Assembly: GCF_003046315.1 (NCBI RefSeq) | Contig: NZ_PZZP01000002.1 | Span: 310,001-374,000 of the forward strand | Length of the DNA: 64,000 bases | Direction: 5' to 3' | DNA from: Desmospora activa DSM 45169 | Lineage (GTDB): Bacteria > Bacillota > Bacilli > Thermoactinomycetales > DSM-45169 | Notes under the pieces: model-generated | What the model saw: the letters and a program-made list of their open reading frames with translations, nothing else | Told to the model about the DNA's origin: nothing | The model's database searches: none | Position numbers and translations under genes: made by a program | Part shown: positions 35,355 through 44,518 of the stretch, in pieces | Layout of the letters: each line of letters starts with the position of its first letter | Position numbering within the stretch: the first letter of the stretch is position 1

Positions 35355-36668
35355 TTATCCTTTTCGAGCGACTGTTTCCACTGCCTCGGCCACTTCCTGG
35401 TGTACTTGTGGGTCGAGGGGATGGGGAACCAACTCCCCTTTTTTCGTACAGGAGGCGATGGCCTCCGCTGCTGCCACCAACATCGGATGGGTGATTTCCG
35501 GTGCACGGGCATTGAGAACACCACGGAAGATTCCCGGAAAGCCCAATACATTGTTGACCGAGCGCCCGTCAGCAGCAAAAGCCGCTCCTGCTTCCAACGC
35601 CGTCTCCGGTTCAATTTCCGGTTTGGGGTTGGACAAAGCCAGGATCACTTGACCCGGGCGGACCCATTCCGGCTTAATCAACCCAGGAACACCGGTCGTT
35701 GCCACAATAATATCCGCACGCTCCATCATTTCTTCTAAATCAGCCACGGCTTCTCCACCGATCTCCTGTAACCGTTCCTTCGCTTTATCGGATTTATCCG
35801 CTCCATACAGCTTCTCAATCCCATATGCCTGAAACATGCGTACAATCGCTAAACCAGCGGCACCCAATCCGATTTGTCCCACGGCAGCGTTTTTCAATTC
35901 GACGCCTGCGCTTTTACAGGCAGAGATGACAGCTGCCAGGGTAACCACCGCTGTCCCATGCTGGTCATCGTGCATAACTGGGATCGGTAACTCTTTTTTC
36001 AGACGCTCTTCCACTTCAAAACAATGGGGGGAGCCGATGTCTTCCAACAAAATGCCACCAAAGGTGGGGGAGATCCGCTTCACCGTCTCTACAATCTCAT
36101 CGGGATCTTTTGTATTCAGCAAAATGGGAACCCCGCTGATCCCGGCAAAACGATCAAATAGAACCGCCTTTCCTTCCATCACCGGCATACCCGCCAACGG
36201 CCCAATGTCACCCAATCCCAGAATGGCCGTACCATCGGTTACAATCGCCACCGAGTTGCCGATGCTCGTATAGATCCAGGCTTTTTCCGGTTCTTGTTCA
36301 ATCGTACGACAAACATTGGCCACCCCCGGCGTATATACACGCCGCAAATCAGCCAAAGAACGCACATCGAGGCGACTCTTAACTTGAATCTTTCCACCTT
36401 CATGGGCTCTAAGCACATCATCGGATACCGTATGAAGAATAATGCCATCTTCTAGCTTCTTGATAGCTGTCAGCACCTGCTCCAGATGTTCGTCGTCATC
36501 ACAATGAACAGTAATATTGCGCATCGTGGAAGTGGGGCCCACTTGGACAGTTTCCACCTCTCCGATATCTCCTCCAGCCATCCCGATCGCTGTTGCCACT
36601 TTCCCCAGATTTCCGGGAATCGATGGCGTTTCCACAAAAAGAGAGCGTATAATATTTCTTTCCGGCAA
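35355..36668 (-). CDS. NAD(P)-dependent malic enzyme with N-terminal ACT domain
   Basis: 437 residues. An ACT-type ligand-binding domain (about residues 8-85, RSLFVETPSIPGNLGKVATAIG...) is fused ahead of a standard malic enzyme: VYTPGVANVCR, catalytic SVAIVTDGTAILGLGD, HDDQHGTAVV (metal site) and GLGAAGLAIVRMF (NAD fold). Decarboxylates malate to pyruvate. The TTG at 36668 follows ACGGAGGTG with 8 bases spacing and is preferred to an ATG at 36686 that lacks a ribosome site. The ACT domain suggests allosteric control by an amino acid or similar effector, not yet defined. Confidence 0.88.
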   Translation of the reverse strand: MPERNIIRSLFVETPSIPGNLGKVATAIGMAGGDIGEVETVQVGPTSTMRNITVHCDDDEHLEQVLTAIKKLEDGIILHTVSDDVLRAHEGGKIQVKSRLDVRSLADLRRVYTPGVANVCRTIEQEPEKAWIYTSIGNSVAIVTDGTAILGLGDIGPLAGMPVMEGKAVLFDRFAGISGVPILLNTKDPDEIVETVKRISPTFGGILLEDIGSPHCFEVEERLKKELPIPVMHDDQHGTAVVTLAAVISACKSAGVELKNAAVGQIGLGAAGLAIVRMFQAYGIEKLYGADKSDKAKERLQEIGGEAVADLEEMMERADIIVATTGVPGLIKPEWVRPGQVILALSNPKPEIEPETALEAGAAFAADGRSVNNVLGFPGIFRGVLNARAPEITHPMLVAAAEAIASCTKKGELVPHPLDPQVHQEVAEAVETVARKG

Positions 36669-36733
36669 TGAAGACACCTCCGTCATGAGTACAAGGCGTC
36701 AAGGCTCGTCTGATCAACGACTCCCTGACGATT

Positions 36734-37255
36734 TTACATCCATTTCTGATTCAGCAACTTAAATTGAAAGAGATAGACAAAAGAGGTGAGAAATGAGAAA
36801 ACAATCACACCCCACAAAAACATCTCAGCACCGGGTTGATCAAATATTAGCAGAAAAAGTGCAATATAGTACAATACCGTTGTCATTTTCCCCATCAGAT
36901 TAGCGGATATCGTCGCTTTCCTTTGGAAATGAAAAAAAGCGGTAGTCACAATCATTCCGAGGTCACGTATAAAAACGGCTGCTGTCGCAACAAAGCCGAC
37001 ACGCTGCGTCAGAAGGAGGGAGAGAAAAACAGCTAACACCATCAATTTGTCAACCAGGGGATCCAGCATACTCCCCAGCTGGGTCACTTGTCGGCTGCGG
37101 CGAGCCAGATAACCATCAACCACATCGGTCAAGCCCGCCAACAACAGCACTCCAAATGACCAATACATCCGGTTTGGAATATCGGAAAAAAATAAGAGCA
37201 AATACAATGGAATCAAAATAAACCGGCACAAAGTGATCATGTTAGGTACATTCAT
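36734..37255 (-). CDS. pgsA: CDP-alcohol phosphatidyltransferase (PgsA-like)
   Basis: 173 residues, five or six transmembrane helices. The CDP-alcohol motif D-x2-D-G-x2-A-R-x8-G-x3-D-x3-D is complete: Asp44, Asp47, Gly48, Ala51, Arg52, Gly61, Asp65, Asp69. Probably makes phosphatidylglycerol phosphate from CDP-diacylglycerol, although a cardiolipin-type or other CDP-alcohol substrate is possible. Sits between the malic enzyme and the EpuA-type gene, each with its own ends. Confidence 0.85.
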   Translation of the reverse strand: MNVPNMITLCRFILIPLYLLLFFSDIPNRMYWSFGVLLLAGLTDVVDGYLARRSRQVTQLGSMLDPLVDKLMVLAVFLSLLLTQRVGFVATAAVFIRDLGMIVTTAFFHFQRKATISANLMGKMTTVLYYIALFLLIFDQPGAEMFLWGVIVFSFLTSFVYLFQFKLLNQKWM

Positions 37256-37331
37256 TCCGGGTCCCTCCTCCCAAGCCTCCGCTTGGTATTATACCCGGTA
37301 TCCCCTAACTTACGCTTTTTCACGTGAAAAG

Positions 37332-37366
37332 ACCCCGTCTCACCTGCTGTTCGGTGAGGACGGGTT
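37332..37366 (-). terminator. Terminator downstream of the EpuA-type gene
   Basis: Stem with one bulge pairing ACCCCGTCTCACC with GGTGAGGACGGGT, followed on the minus strand by CTTTTC. Lies between the EpuA-type gene stop (37372) and pgsA. Confidence 0.65.
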
Positions 37367-37371
37367 CTTCT

Positions 37372-38154
37372 CTACCCGTAGATGAGATCATATAGATGTT
37401 GCCAGAGATCCCGCGAAAAGATTTCTCCAGCGGAATCTTCCCCAACAACACTATAACCGATTAACAATCCTCCAATCAATGCAACAGCTGCCAATACCGG
37501 AAGTCCAAGAAATAGATAGAGCAGTACTTTCCAACCTGTGCGAATGCCTCGCTTTCTTTCAGGTTCTTCATCGATTTCGGATTTAGGCGCGATTTCCTGC
37601 GATAAGGCTGGCGCAACTTGGAAAGTATTAACTTCTTCTGAGGTCTCAGCCGCTTGCTCTTGTTGCAGTTGCCCTGAACCGGCAGGAATGGTCCCCTCGC
37701 CGGCGCTTGCTCCTTCCCCTTTTTTCCAAATCAATCGGCCCGCGGGCTCCTGTTTATCTTCGATAATCGGAGCACATTGATCTGATTCCGGTTCGCCTTT
37801 GTCTGTCTCCGCTCGTTGGTCTTCTTCCGTTGACGGGAACTCTGCTCGGTCGGAAGTGGGCAATATAGTCTCCCACTGGTCGAGGATGGCTTGTTCCTGT
37901 TGCTGTTGTTCTCGTTCCGACACAGTGTCCTCATCATCGGAGGACTCTTCCGATTTCATTCGCGTGATCGACGCACGGTCCATCTCTTCCCGCTCAACCT
38001 CCACCCCATCCCGTTCCAGCTCCGTATCCAGCTCTGAACCCGCTGCAATCGCAGGCTCATGTTGTTGTGGCGGACGGCTGATTTTATCTTCCAAACGGTT
38101 TTTGTTTTGGTCAGCTTCCCTTTCATGGGGCTGTTTTTGCTCTTTCCCCTGCAT
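37372..38154 (-). CDS. EpuA-type (PF11772) membrane protein with a long acidic N-terminal region
   Basis: 260 residues. The C-terminal 55 residues (RTGWKVLLYLFLGL..., then GGLLIGYSVVGEDSAGEIF and WQHLYDLIYG) match the small EpuA family, often mislabelled RNA polymerase beta subunit: one transmembrane helix, then GYxVxG and a WQHxxDxx end. The first 200 residues are low-complexity, rich in Glu, Gln, Asp and Ser, and cytoplasmic by charge. Ordinary family members are near 60-90 residues, so the extension is unusual. It lies downstream of spoIIID, where B. subtilis has mbl. Function unknown. Confidence 0.8.
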   Translation of the reverse strand: MQGKEQKQPHEREADQNKNRLEDKISRPPQQHEPAIAAGSELDTELERDGVEVEREEMDRASITRMKSEESSDDEDTVSEREQQQQEQAILDQWETILPTSDRAEFPSTEEDQRAETDKGEPESDQCAPIIEDKQEPAGRLIWKKGEGASAGEGTIPAGSGQLQQEQAAETSEEVNTFQVAPALSQEIAPKSEIDEEPERKRGIRTGWKVLLYLFLGLPVLAAVALIGGLLIGYSVVGEDSAGEIFSRDLWQHLYDLIYG

Positions 38155-38496
38155 GTTGGTTATCCTTTCCGAGCAACTTATTTTTCTCTCGTGACTTTAC
38201 TGGAAGCTCGTCCATCACACCACCACGTCCATCTATGTACAATCTTCTTTTATCTCTCACCAACTGCTGTCACTCTATAGATAGAATATATCGTAACTGC
38301 TTTTTGAAGTCCACTCCATCACAGCGGTTGATAGCGGTAAGTTCAATTTTCGGTCAAATGAACGAAAAAGAAACCAGGTGGAATGTATGACGATTTCCAC
38401 CCTTAGCCTAATCCATATATCGATGGTAAAATTCAAAAGACCATTTGGCTTATATCACTGTGGAGTATGCGGGCGGGGTGTGCCTCTCTTTTTAAC
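38155..38496. other. Gap between spoIIID and the EpuA-type gene
   Basis: 342 bases with no gene. B. subtilis carries mbl directly downstream of spoIIID; no MreB-family frame is here. No clear terminator for spoIIID was seen. Confidence 0.45.
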
Positions 38497-38790
38497 CTAG
38501 ACCTGGGCGGTGGTTTCTAAATCTTTCTTCTCTGACTTCGATCGGGTGCGTGTATATTTAATTTTTGTTGCTTCTCCACCGCGAAGATGACGAATGGATT
38601 TGTGATATTCCAGAATCTCCTTTACTTGGTTGGCCAGATCGGAGTTGATTTCGGGCAGTCTTTCCGTCAAGTCTTTATGCACCGTACTTTTGGAAACCCC
38701 AAACTCTTTCGCGATTGTGCGGACGGTGTTTCGGGTTTCCACGAAATAACGCCCTATTTTGATCGTCCGCTCTTTGATGTAGTCGTGCAC
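38497..38790 (-). CDS. spoIIID: Sporulation transcription factor SpoIIID
   Basis: 97-residue DNA-binding protein that switches SigE-regulon genes in the mother cell. VHDYIKERTIKIGRYFVETRN, the helix-turn-helix TIAKEFGVSKSTVHKDL (about 22-40), and YHKSIRHLRGGEATKIKY are almost identical to the B. subtilis protein. Start is GTG 38790, preceded by GGAGGCGAGGGGA. The 24 extra in-frame codons upstream include the SigE promoter and are not used. Ends with a variable charged tail. Confidence 0.97.
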   Translation of the reverse strand: MHDYIKERTIKIGRYFVETRNTVRTIAKEFGVSKSTVHKDLTERLPEINSDLANQVKEILEYHKSIRHLRGGEATKIKYTRTRSKSEKKDLETTAQV

Positions 38791-38823
38791 TCCCCTCGCC
38801 TCCCTCTCCTCAATGTCTGGTAC

Positions 38824-38851
38824 ATTATATGAGGCCATTTCGCGGTTATTC
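38824..38851 (-). promoter_or_regulatory. SigE-type promoter of spoIIID
   Basis: Minus-strand CATATAAT (38824-38831) matches the SigE -10. GAATAA (38846-38851) lies 14 bases upstream as the -35. It ends about 33 bases before the GTG start, as expected for the SigE-driven spoIIID gene. Confidence 0.65.
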
Positions 38852-38901
38852 TCATCTAACAAGCCATGACAAGCTCATTTACTCGTTTTTACACAATAAA
38901 A

Positions 38902-38926
38902 AACCCACCTTAGGAAAAGGTGGGTT
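38902..38926 (-). terminator. Terminator of spoIIQ
   Basis: 10-bp stem AACCCACCTT/AAGGTGGGTT (38902-38911 with 38917-38926) and a following T-run on the minus strand, 6 bases after the spoIIQ stop. Confidence 0.85.
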
Positions 38927-38931
38927 ACTGT

Positions 38932-39603
38932 TCATTTCAGATAGGAAGCCGGGTTGACGGATTCGCCGTCCTTCCGCACTTCATAGTGCAAATGGATGCC
39001 AGCTTCTTTTTCAAACTTATTGCGGCCTGCTTTGCCGATGATATCACCTTGGGAAAGCGATTGTCCTTTTTTCACCTGGATTTGATCCAAACTTTGATAG
39101 ACGGTTACCAGACCATCGCTGTGTTCCACTTCCACTTGCTGACCATTGAGGGGATGCTCTTCTACCCGAGTCACCTTTCCGTCCAGTGTTGCCAGGACAT
39201 CAAAGGTTTTTCCATCTTTGCGGGCATAATTGATCCCGGAGTGAGGCCAGTATGTGTTGGCGTATTGAACCAATGCAGCCTCTTTTGTTTTTTCAGAACC
39301 GGCTTCATCGTAATAGCCCATCGTTTCAACCGCTTCTGAATCTTCTTGGAAGGGGTGTATCATATTTTGCGCTTGTTTGCTGGCTGGGACCGTCTCTTGG
39401 CCCAGTTCTTGTTCCAAGCCCGTGTTGGGATTGGTGACATCGCGATCTTGGGCGCCCTGATACCACCACACCAGGCTGAGAATAAGTGCTGCAGATGCCA
39501 AGTAGACGGCGGGGAAGAACCACTTTTTTGAAAATAAACGCTTCCATTTGAGACTAGAAATTTTTTCAACCGTTTTGTTCGGTTTATTGTCTTCAGGTTT
39601 CAT
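38932..39603 (-). CDS. spoIIQ: SpoIIQ, forespore engulfment protein with LytM (M23) domain
   Basis: 223-residue membrane protein: cytoplasmic Lys-rich tail, transmembrane helix at 29-48 and an extracytoplasmic LytM fold. It normally pairs with SpoIIIAH across the two membranes. The zinc site looks degenerate: HSGINYA has Asn where active LytM has Asp (HxGxD), while HLHYEVR is kept. That agrees with B. subtilis SpoIIQ, which is structural rather than lytic. Slightly shorter than the B. subtilis protein (283). Adjacent to spoIID and spoIIID. Confidence 0.92.
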   Translation of the reverse strand: MKPEDNKPNKTVEKISSLKWKRLFSKKWFFPAVYLASAALILSLVWWYQGAQDRDVTNPNTGLEQELGQETVPASKQAQNMIHPFQEDSEAVETMGYYDEAGSEKTKEAALVQYANTYWPHSGINYARKDGKTFDVLATLDGKVTRVEEHPLNGQQVEVEHSDGLVTVYQSLDQIQVKKGQSLSQGDIIGKAGRNKFEKEAGIHLHYEVRKDGESVNPASYLK

Positions 39604-39748
39604 TTGGTTATCACCTCAGGATCCATTGTGGACAGGACCCTGGGGTTTTATACCTTTTAAGCAGCATTTTTCTAGGGTTGATAGGGGTAGAACCCCTTAC
39701 CGTTCTTTGAGTTTCCTCTGAACACCATATCAATCTAGTGTCTAATTA

Positions 39749-39775
39749 GGGAAGGATTTTTGAGTCTGCGTGCTT
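39749..39775 (+). repeat. Interspersed repeat, copy 5 (left arm only)
   Basis: GGAAGGATTTTTGAGTCTG then CGTGCTT, 20 bases from the spoIID stop. No right arm. Confidence 0.7.
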
Positions 39776-39794
39776 ACAAAATCGAACGAATCAT

Positions 39795-40808
39795 CTATTC
39801 CTCATCTTGTTCCACTGCAGTGATATCCACTCCGCGATAATAGTGGGCGATGATCTCTTCCGCCGTTTTCTCTTGCTGTGCCATCAGGTTGGCGCCCCAT
39901 TGACTCATGCCGACACCGTGGCCATACCCCTTAGTACGAAAGGTGATCTCGTTTTCATCTATGGACCATTCAAAGTCCGAAGAGGCCAAGTCCAGCGCCT
40001 CACGCACTTGCCTGCCGGTAAAATCTTGGTCCCCAACCCGAACCGTTGCCACCCGTTCGCCTTCGGTCCGCTTCTTCACTTCCATCCACCCGCTTCCACT
40101 TGCGGCGGAGACCGCTACTTTCTTCCCTGTCTTCTCCTGCAACTTCTGCAACAAATCCGACACAGAAACTTTCTTTTCATCCAAGTACTTCGGTGATTCT
40201 TCATCCCAAGAGGAATCGACACTTCTCAGATAGGGATAGCTCTCTTCAAAATAATCCTCAGCATTCTCGGTTAAGCCGTTGCTGGTAGAAAAAAAAGCGG
40301 CATAAATCGGTTTCCCATCATACATGATCACTTTACCCTGAGTCGCCTGTACGGCTTCGTTCACTTTTTGGGAATACTGCTGATACTGGTTTTTCCACTT
40401 TTCCCGCAACTGTTCATCCGGCAGATAAGCTTGATGTTGTACGGTATCAGACACTTGGGCGGCTGCCGCTTCTTCCCCCATCGCTTCCATATCGGAAAAG
40501 TTTCCGCGCTGCATGCGATCCACAATATAGGTCCGTGCCGCCAACGCTTGTGCTTTTAGTGCTTCCGTATGAAATTCAGCAGGCATTTCCGCCGCTACGA
40601 CGCCGCGGATATACGCTTCCAAGGGAACATCCACCACTTTTTTCTCCTCTGTCAGATATACTTTGACATCGGGTCCCTCCGACAATAACGGCTTCTCCCG
40701 CTCCTGTGCATCCCTTCCCCCGTCGGTCTGGATGGAAACTAACGATGCGGGCAGGACAATCATCAACCCGATCAACACCGCAACAAATAGCAGAATGCCT
40801 TTGTGCAT
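39795..40808 (-). CDS. spoIID: SpoIID lytic transglycosylase
   Basis: 337 residues, one N-terminal transmembrane helix (about 6-26), then the SpoIID/LytB domain. Visible landmarks: VPLEAYIRGVVAAEMPAEF (catalytic Glu near residue 88), LKAQALAARTY, FFSTSNGLTENAEDYF, and YGHGVGMSQWGA near the end. It cleaves denuded peptidoglycan during engulfment with SpoIIM/SpoIIP. A SigE-like -10, CATACAGT, lies at 40857-40864, about 50 bases before the start. Downstream of murA, as in B. subtilis. Confidence 0.95.
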   Translation of the reverse strand: MHKGILLFVAVLIGLMIVLPASLVSIQTDGGRDAQEREKPLLSEGPDVKVYLTEEKKVVDVPLEAYIRGVVAAEMPAEFHTEALKAQALAARTYIVDRMQRGNFSDMEAMGEEAAAAQVSDTVQHQAYLPDEQLREKWKNQYQQYSQKVNEAVQATQGKVIMYDGKPIYAAFFSTSNGLTENAEDYFEESYPYLRSVDSSWDEESPKYLDEKKVSVSDLLQKLQEKTGKKVAVSAASGSGWMEVKKRTEGERVATVRVGDQDFTGRQVREALDLASSDFEWSIDENEITFRTKGYGHGVGMSQWGANLMAQQEKTAEEIIAHYYRGVDITAVEQDEE

Positions 40809-41105
40809 GATCCCGTCCCCGCCCTCCTGTCTGGTGCTAGGACAACCATCCCTATCACTGTATGCGCAGGGACAAATGGGTAGAACTTCGATCGATCAGA
40901 CGAGCAACCGAAAAGGCGAGTCTCGCGTTATATCGCCTCCGTCACCCCGTCTCCAGATCTCGCTACACACTCCAAAGCACTCGTCTCGCCTTGGTCTATT
41001 CGGTCTCAGGTCTAGCTTCGCAATCAACGAGATTTGATGTTGTGCTATATAAAAAAGAGACAACCGTCGGTCACGGTTGTCCCTGTTTGAGTTTCATCCG
41101 AAAAA
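40809..41105. other. Intergenic murA-spoIID region
   Basis: 297 bases with a terminator for murA (41059-41081) and the SigE-like -10 of spoIID (40857-40864). The middle (about 40900-41035) repeats the strings GGCGAG, TCTCGC and CTCGTCTCGCC without forming a clean hairpin. No gene. Confidence 0.45.
41059..41081 (-). terminator. Terminator of murA
   Basis: 9-bp stem GACAACCGT/ACGGTTGTC (41059-41067 with 41073-41081), followed on the minus strand by TCTTTTTTATAT. Confidence 0.85.
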
Positions 41106-42407
41106 TTAAGCGTAAGAGTGCTGTTGAAGTCGTTGCTGTTCTTCTTCATCTTCGTTGACACGCACAATATCGGCACCCAGAGCGGACAATTTTTCAACCA
41201 GGCCGACATAACCCCGGTCAATGTGGTGAAGGTCCGTCACTTCCGTTGCTCCCTCGGCCACCAACCCGACCAATACAAGCGCAGCACCGGCACGCAGATC
41301 CGTCGCTTTCACCTGTGCACCAGAGAGGGGATGTCCGCCTTCGATCAAGACGGAACGGCCGTCGATTTTCATTTTGGCGCCCATGCGTTTCATCTCTTCC
41401 ACATGCATAAAGCGATTTTCAAAAACCGTCTCCGTCAACATGCCGTTACCCTCCGCCGTCAGCAGCAGCGCCATAATCTGCGACTGCATATCGGTGGGAA
41501 AACCAGGATAGGGTAAGGTTTTTACATCCACCGGTTTTAGAGGCGACTCGGCCCGGACGTGAATCCCGTTTTCCCCTTCCAACACTTCCACGCCCATCTC
41601 TCGCATCTTAGCGATCAAGGGGTTGAGGTGATCGGAAATCGCCCCTTCCACAAACACTTCCCCACGAGTGATGGCGCCTGCCACCATATAGGTACCCGCT
41701 TCAATTCGATCGGGAATAACCGCATACTCGGTCCCATGCAGAAAATCGACGCCGTCGATGCGAATGGTATCCGTACCCGCTCCGCGCACACGCCCACCCA
41801 TGGCATTGATAAAGTTGGCCAAGTCGACGATCTCCGGTTCACAGGCGGCATTTTCGATAATGGTCCGCCCTTCCGCCAGTGCAGCGGCCATCATAATATT
41901 TTCCGTGGCTCCTACGCTGGCTACATCCAAGTAAATACGAGCACCCCGCAGCCGATCCGGCACATGTCCATAAATCGCACCCTGGTCAATCTCAAATTGG
42001 GCCCCCATCGCTTCCAGGCCTTTCAGGTGTTGATCGATTGGACGGCTGCCGATGGCACACCCTCCCGGCAACGGAATGCGACCGTGTTTTTTACGCGCCA
42101 AAAGCGGCCCCATCACAAGAAATGAGGCTCTCATCTTTCTCACCAATTCATAGGGGGCTTCTGTTACATTCAATTTTTCTGCGTTGACGGTGATGGTTTC
42201 ATCCTTCAATTCTGCGGCAATACCCAAGCTTTGCAACAATTCCGTAATCGTCTTCACATCTTCCAACATCGGGACATCCTGAATAACGTTGGTGCCTCGC
42301 GCCGACAAAATCGACGCAGCGATAATCGGTAAGACAGCGTTTTTTGCTCCGTGAACTTTGACACGACCTTTTAGCCGGTTGCCGCCCCGGACGATGATTT
42401 TTTCCAA
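41106..42407 (-). CDS. murA: UDP-N-acetylglucosamine 1-carboxyvinyltransferase
   Basis: First committed enzyme of peptidoglycan synthesis; adds enolpyruvate from PEP to UDP-GlcNAc. 433 residues. Conserved start [21 protein letters not shown]. The fosfomycin-target Cys117 is intact in [17 protein letters not shown], and the C-terminal [15 protein letters not shown] is present. Starts with TTG at 42407 after GGAGGGAAGAGAT. Its neighbours are spoIID downstream and ywmB upstream, the B. subtilis murAA-type arrangement. Confidence 0.97.
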   Translation of the reverse strand: MEKIIVRGGNRLKGRVKVHGAKNAVLPIIAASILSARGTNVIQDVPMLEDVKTITELLQSLGIAAELKDETITVNAEKLNVTEAPYELVRKMRASFLVMGPLLARKKHGRIPLPGGCAIGSRPIDQHLKGLEAMGAQFEIDQGAIYGHVPDRLRGARIYLDVASVGATENIMMAAALAEGRTIIENAACEPEIVDLANFINAMGGRVRGAGTDTIRIDGVDFLHGTEYAVIPDRIEAGTYMVAGAITRGEVFVEGAISDHLNPLIAKMREMGVEVLEGENGIHVRAESPLKPVDVKTLPYPGFPTDMQSQIMALLLTAEGNGMLTETVFENRFMHVEEMKRMGAKMKIDGRSVLIEGGHPLSGAQVKATDLRAGAALVLVGLVAEGATEVTDLHHIDRGYVGLVEKLSALGADIVRVNEDEEEQQRLQQHSYA

Positions 42408-42428
42408 ATCTCTTCCCTCCGCGCAGAA

Positions 42429-43166
42429 CTAATATTCGATCGTGATAATTGGGGTGCCCACAGTAAGGATAATCCCGTCGTCATTGTGGTCGTATTTTGC
42501 TGCCACTTGAACGTTCATTCTCCCGCCACTCGTGGTCAATCCCCTGGAAAAAAGAGGGGTATACGCAGACACACTGGTTGTACGTTCGGTATGCATCGAT
42601 TCTACTTCATTTGCTCCTAGATGTTGAAGCACGGAACCGATCACCCGGTCTCGATCCGATTGATCCATCGAGGTGGATGCGGACGATAGACGCCCCTGTA
42701 ACGAAAAATGAATGCGAGGTTGAATCTGATTTTGTTGAAGTGTTTGGATGATACGGTTTCGGGCATCGGACAACTGGTGCGAATCCGGGTGTCCGCGACC
42801 CGTCACTTGAATGGAGATATATGGTTGCACAAATGATTGGTGTGGCTTATCGTTGATAACGATACATTGGACACGGATGTTTCGTCCCCAATTCCCTTCG
42901 GCGGTCCAACGGGTTCCATCGGCAAATACCGTCGGGTCTGCAAGCTCCAAATTCCATGCCTGCGCCAAACGCTCAGCCAAATGTTGAACCTCTTCCTGCG
43001 GGATTTGGCGGGAGCGCCCTCCGTGATGAATATTGTATCGTTCTGTTTCGGTTCCTGTTTTTTGCCATGTTTCAAGGAGTGTTGCCTCCGGGTCGGGCTG
43101 TGGCACTGACGCGACCAATAAGCCTGCTATCCATACAACCACGACCAAAACGATCCCTTTCTTCAT
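42429..43166 (-). CDS. ywmB: YwmB-like secreted protein (DUF1779)
   Basis: 245 residues with an N-terminal signal/anchor helix (MKKGIVLVVVVWIAGLLVAS). The body matches YwmB in length and place: between ywzB and murA. Start ATG 43166, preceded by GGGAGAGGATTGGC; an in-frame ATG 11 codons earlier overlaps no ribosome site. B. subtilis YwmB is of unknown function and belongs to the TATA-box-binding fold family. No enzymatic motif is visible. Confidence 0.78.
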   Translation of the reverse strand: MKKGIVLVVVVWIAGLLVASVPQPDPEATLLETWQKTGTETERYNIHHGGRSRQIPQEEVQHLAERLAQAWNLELADPTVFADGTRWTAEGNWGRNIRVQCIVINDKPHQSFVQPYISIQVTGRGHPDSHQLSDARNRIIQTLQQNQIQPRIHFSLQGRLSSASTSMDQSDRDRVIGSVLQHLGANEVESMHTERTTSVSAYTPLFSRGLTTSGGRMNVQVAAKYDHNDDGIILTVGTPIITIEY

Positions 43167-43241
43167 GCCAATCCTCTCCCACCGTTCTTTTTTCTCCATT
43201 GTTCACGGATGGGAGAAAAGATATACTGGCTTTTACCCTAA

Positions 43242-43484
43242 TCAGCCGAAAAGCAGGCCAATCATACGGGACCACCCGGAGTAATCAATCAAAAAGGTGG
43301 CTAAACCATGCCCCAGCACAATGGCAAGCACTGCACGCAAAGCCTTAGCTTGCACATTTCGAGGATCGCGCAAGAAAAGATCAAGGCGAACGTTTAAAAG
43401 CACCCACCAACTGGCAGCGATGCATAAAAGGGATAACATGATGTTGACGAGGGCACTGACAGCAAGACCCGTCGTTCCTTCCAT
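43242..43484 (-). CDS. ywzB: YwzB-like small membrane protein (DUF1146)
   Basis: 80 residues with two transmembrane helices (about 5-30 and 50-70) around the NVRLDLFLRDPRNVQAKALR loop, which fits the DUF1146 pattern. B. subtilis ywzB lies in the same place, between the atp operon and ywmB-murAA. ATG 43484, GGGAG upstream. Unknown function. Confidence 0.8.
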   Translation of the reverse strand: MEGTTGLAVSALVNIMLSLLCIAASWWVLLNVRLDLFLRDPRNVQAKALRAVLAIVLGHGLATFLIDYSGWSRMIGLLFG

Positions 43485-43776
43485 AAAAGGTCGCACTCCC
43501 TTTGTTCCATTGTTCACGATATTCCCATGCTAACCTAAAACCTGAACAAACGCAACGGTTTCAAAGAAACCGCAGGAATCATGATAAAATGGACCCGGGT
43601 CCGATTTCCGTTTTCCTTTTATCAGGGTTTGTCAGCAGCCTCACCGGTTTCAATAAAATCGTTTGACACTCTCACCTCTTCACACCCGCTCATAGGGGCA
43701 AGCACTTCTGAGTTATAATATAACAAACCCCGGACATCCGTCCGTTCAATCCTGTCGAGTGAAGGAGTCGTCCACG

Positions 43777-44133
43777 ATGTGGATCAATTTTGGCTGTAAA
43801 GCGATATGGGCTTTTTTTGTCATCGCCTTGTTTCATTACGGCTTTACCGATGTCACCATCGCTCCCTTTCTCCCTTTGCTTGTCGCCGCCGTCTCGGTAG
43901 CACTGGTGGGAACATGGCTCGATTATTTGCTATTGCCGCATCGAAGCGTCATGACAGCCGCTCTGATCGATTTATTGGCTTTTTCGCTCCTTTTGTACGG
44001 ATTGCAATATCTCTTTTCTGATTACTCCCTCACCAATCATGCCGCATTGACGATTGGCCTCATCCTGGCTTTGCTGGAATGGATGGTTCATCGTCAAATT
44101 TATCGACAACCCCGTTATCGGACACAGGAGTAA
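43777..44133 (+). CDS. DUF2512-like four-helix membrane protein (YndM type)
   Basis: 118 residues and four predicted transmembrane helices: KAIWAFFVIALFHYGF, PFLPLLVAAVSVALVGTWLDYL, VMTAALIDLLAFSLLLYGL and NHAALTIGLILALLEWMVH. Pattern and length resemble DUF2512/YndM of Bacilli, some linked to the sporulation SigF/G programmes. The ATG at 43777 has GAAGGAG 9 bases ahead; a GTG six codons earlier overlaps that site. Stands alone on the plus strand. Function unknown; assignment moderate. Confidence 0.7.
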   Translation: MWINFGCKAIWAFFVIALFHYGFTDVTIAPFLPLLVAAVSVALVGTWLDYLLLPHRSVMTAALIDLLAFSLLLYGLQYLFSDYSLTNHAALTIGLILALLEWMVHRQIYRQPRYRTQE

Positions 44134-44518
44134 ACAAATAGCCCGATCAGTGATGATCGGGTTGAGGATACGAACGTTCTATCACAAAACATTTCGGTAT
44201 AATTATCCCCCTTAGGCTCCCACAGTCACCCTCACAAGTCACTTCTCGATCGATTTATTCCCATGTCAAAGGAACGATCCTGCAACCAAAAGAATGAGAA
44301 GGGATAATGCGATCACGCTCTTTTTTTCATTTTGTTCTACTCCTTCTATGGGGAGAAGAGAGGAGCTCGCAACGAACGTAAGGCTACTGACCTTTGTCAG
44401 CAGCCTTCATATCCCAATCCCTCTTGGCTTTGGTTGTCTTGACGTGAACGAGTACAATTTGGTTGATCCTGACAGAGTTCGACCGGACTCATCAATTTTG
44501 CCAGTGATCGGGCTTTTC
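44134..44518. other. Gap between DUF2512 gene and nuoN: hairpins only
   Basis: 385 bases. A hairpin CCCGATCA/TGATCGGG (44142-44149 with 44154-44161) 8 bases after the DUF2512 stop, without a T-run. A second hairpin, AAGGCTACTGAC/GTCAGCAGCCTT (44380-44391 with 44396-44407, one mismatch), lies 110 bases after nuoN and may close the nuo transcript. No gene seen. Confidence 0.5.
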
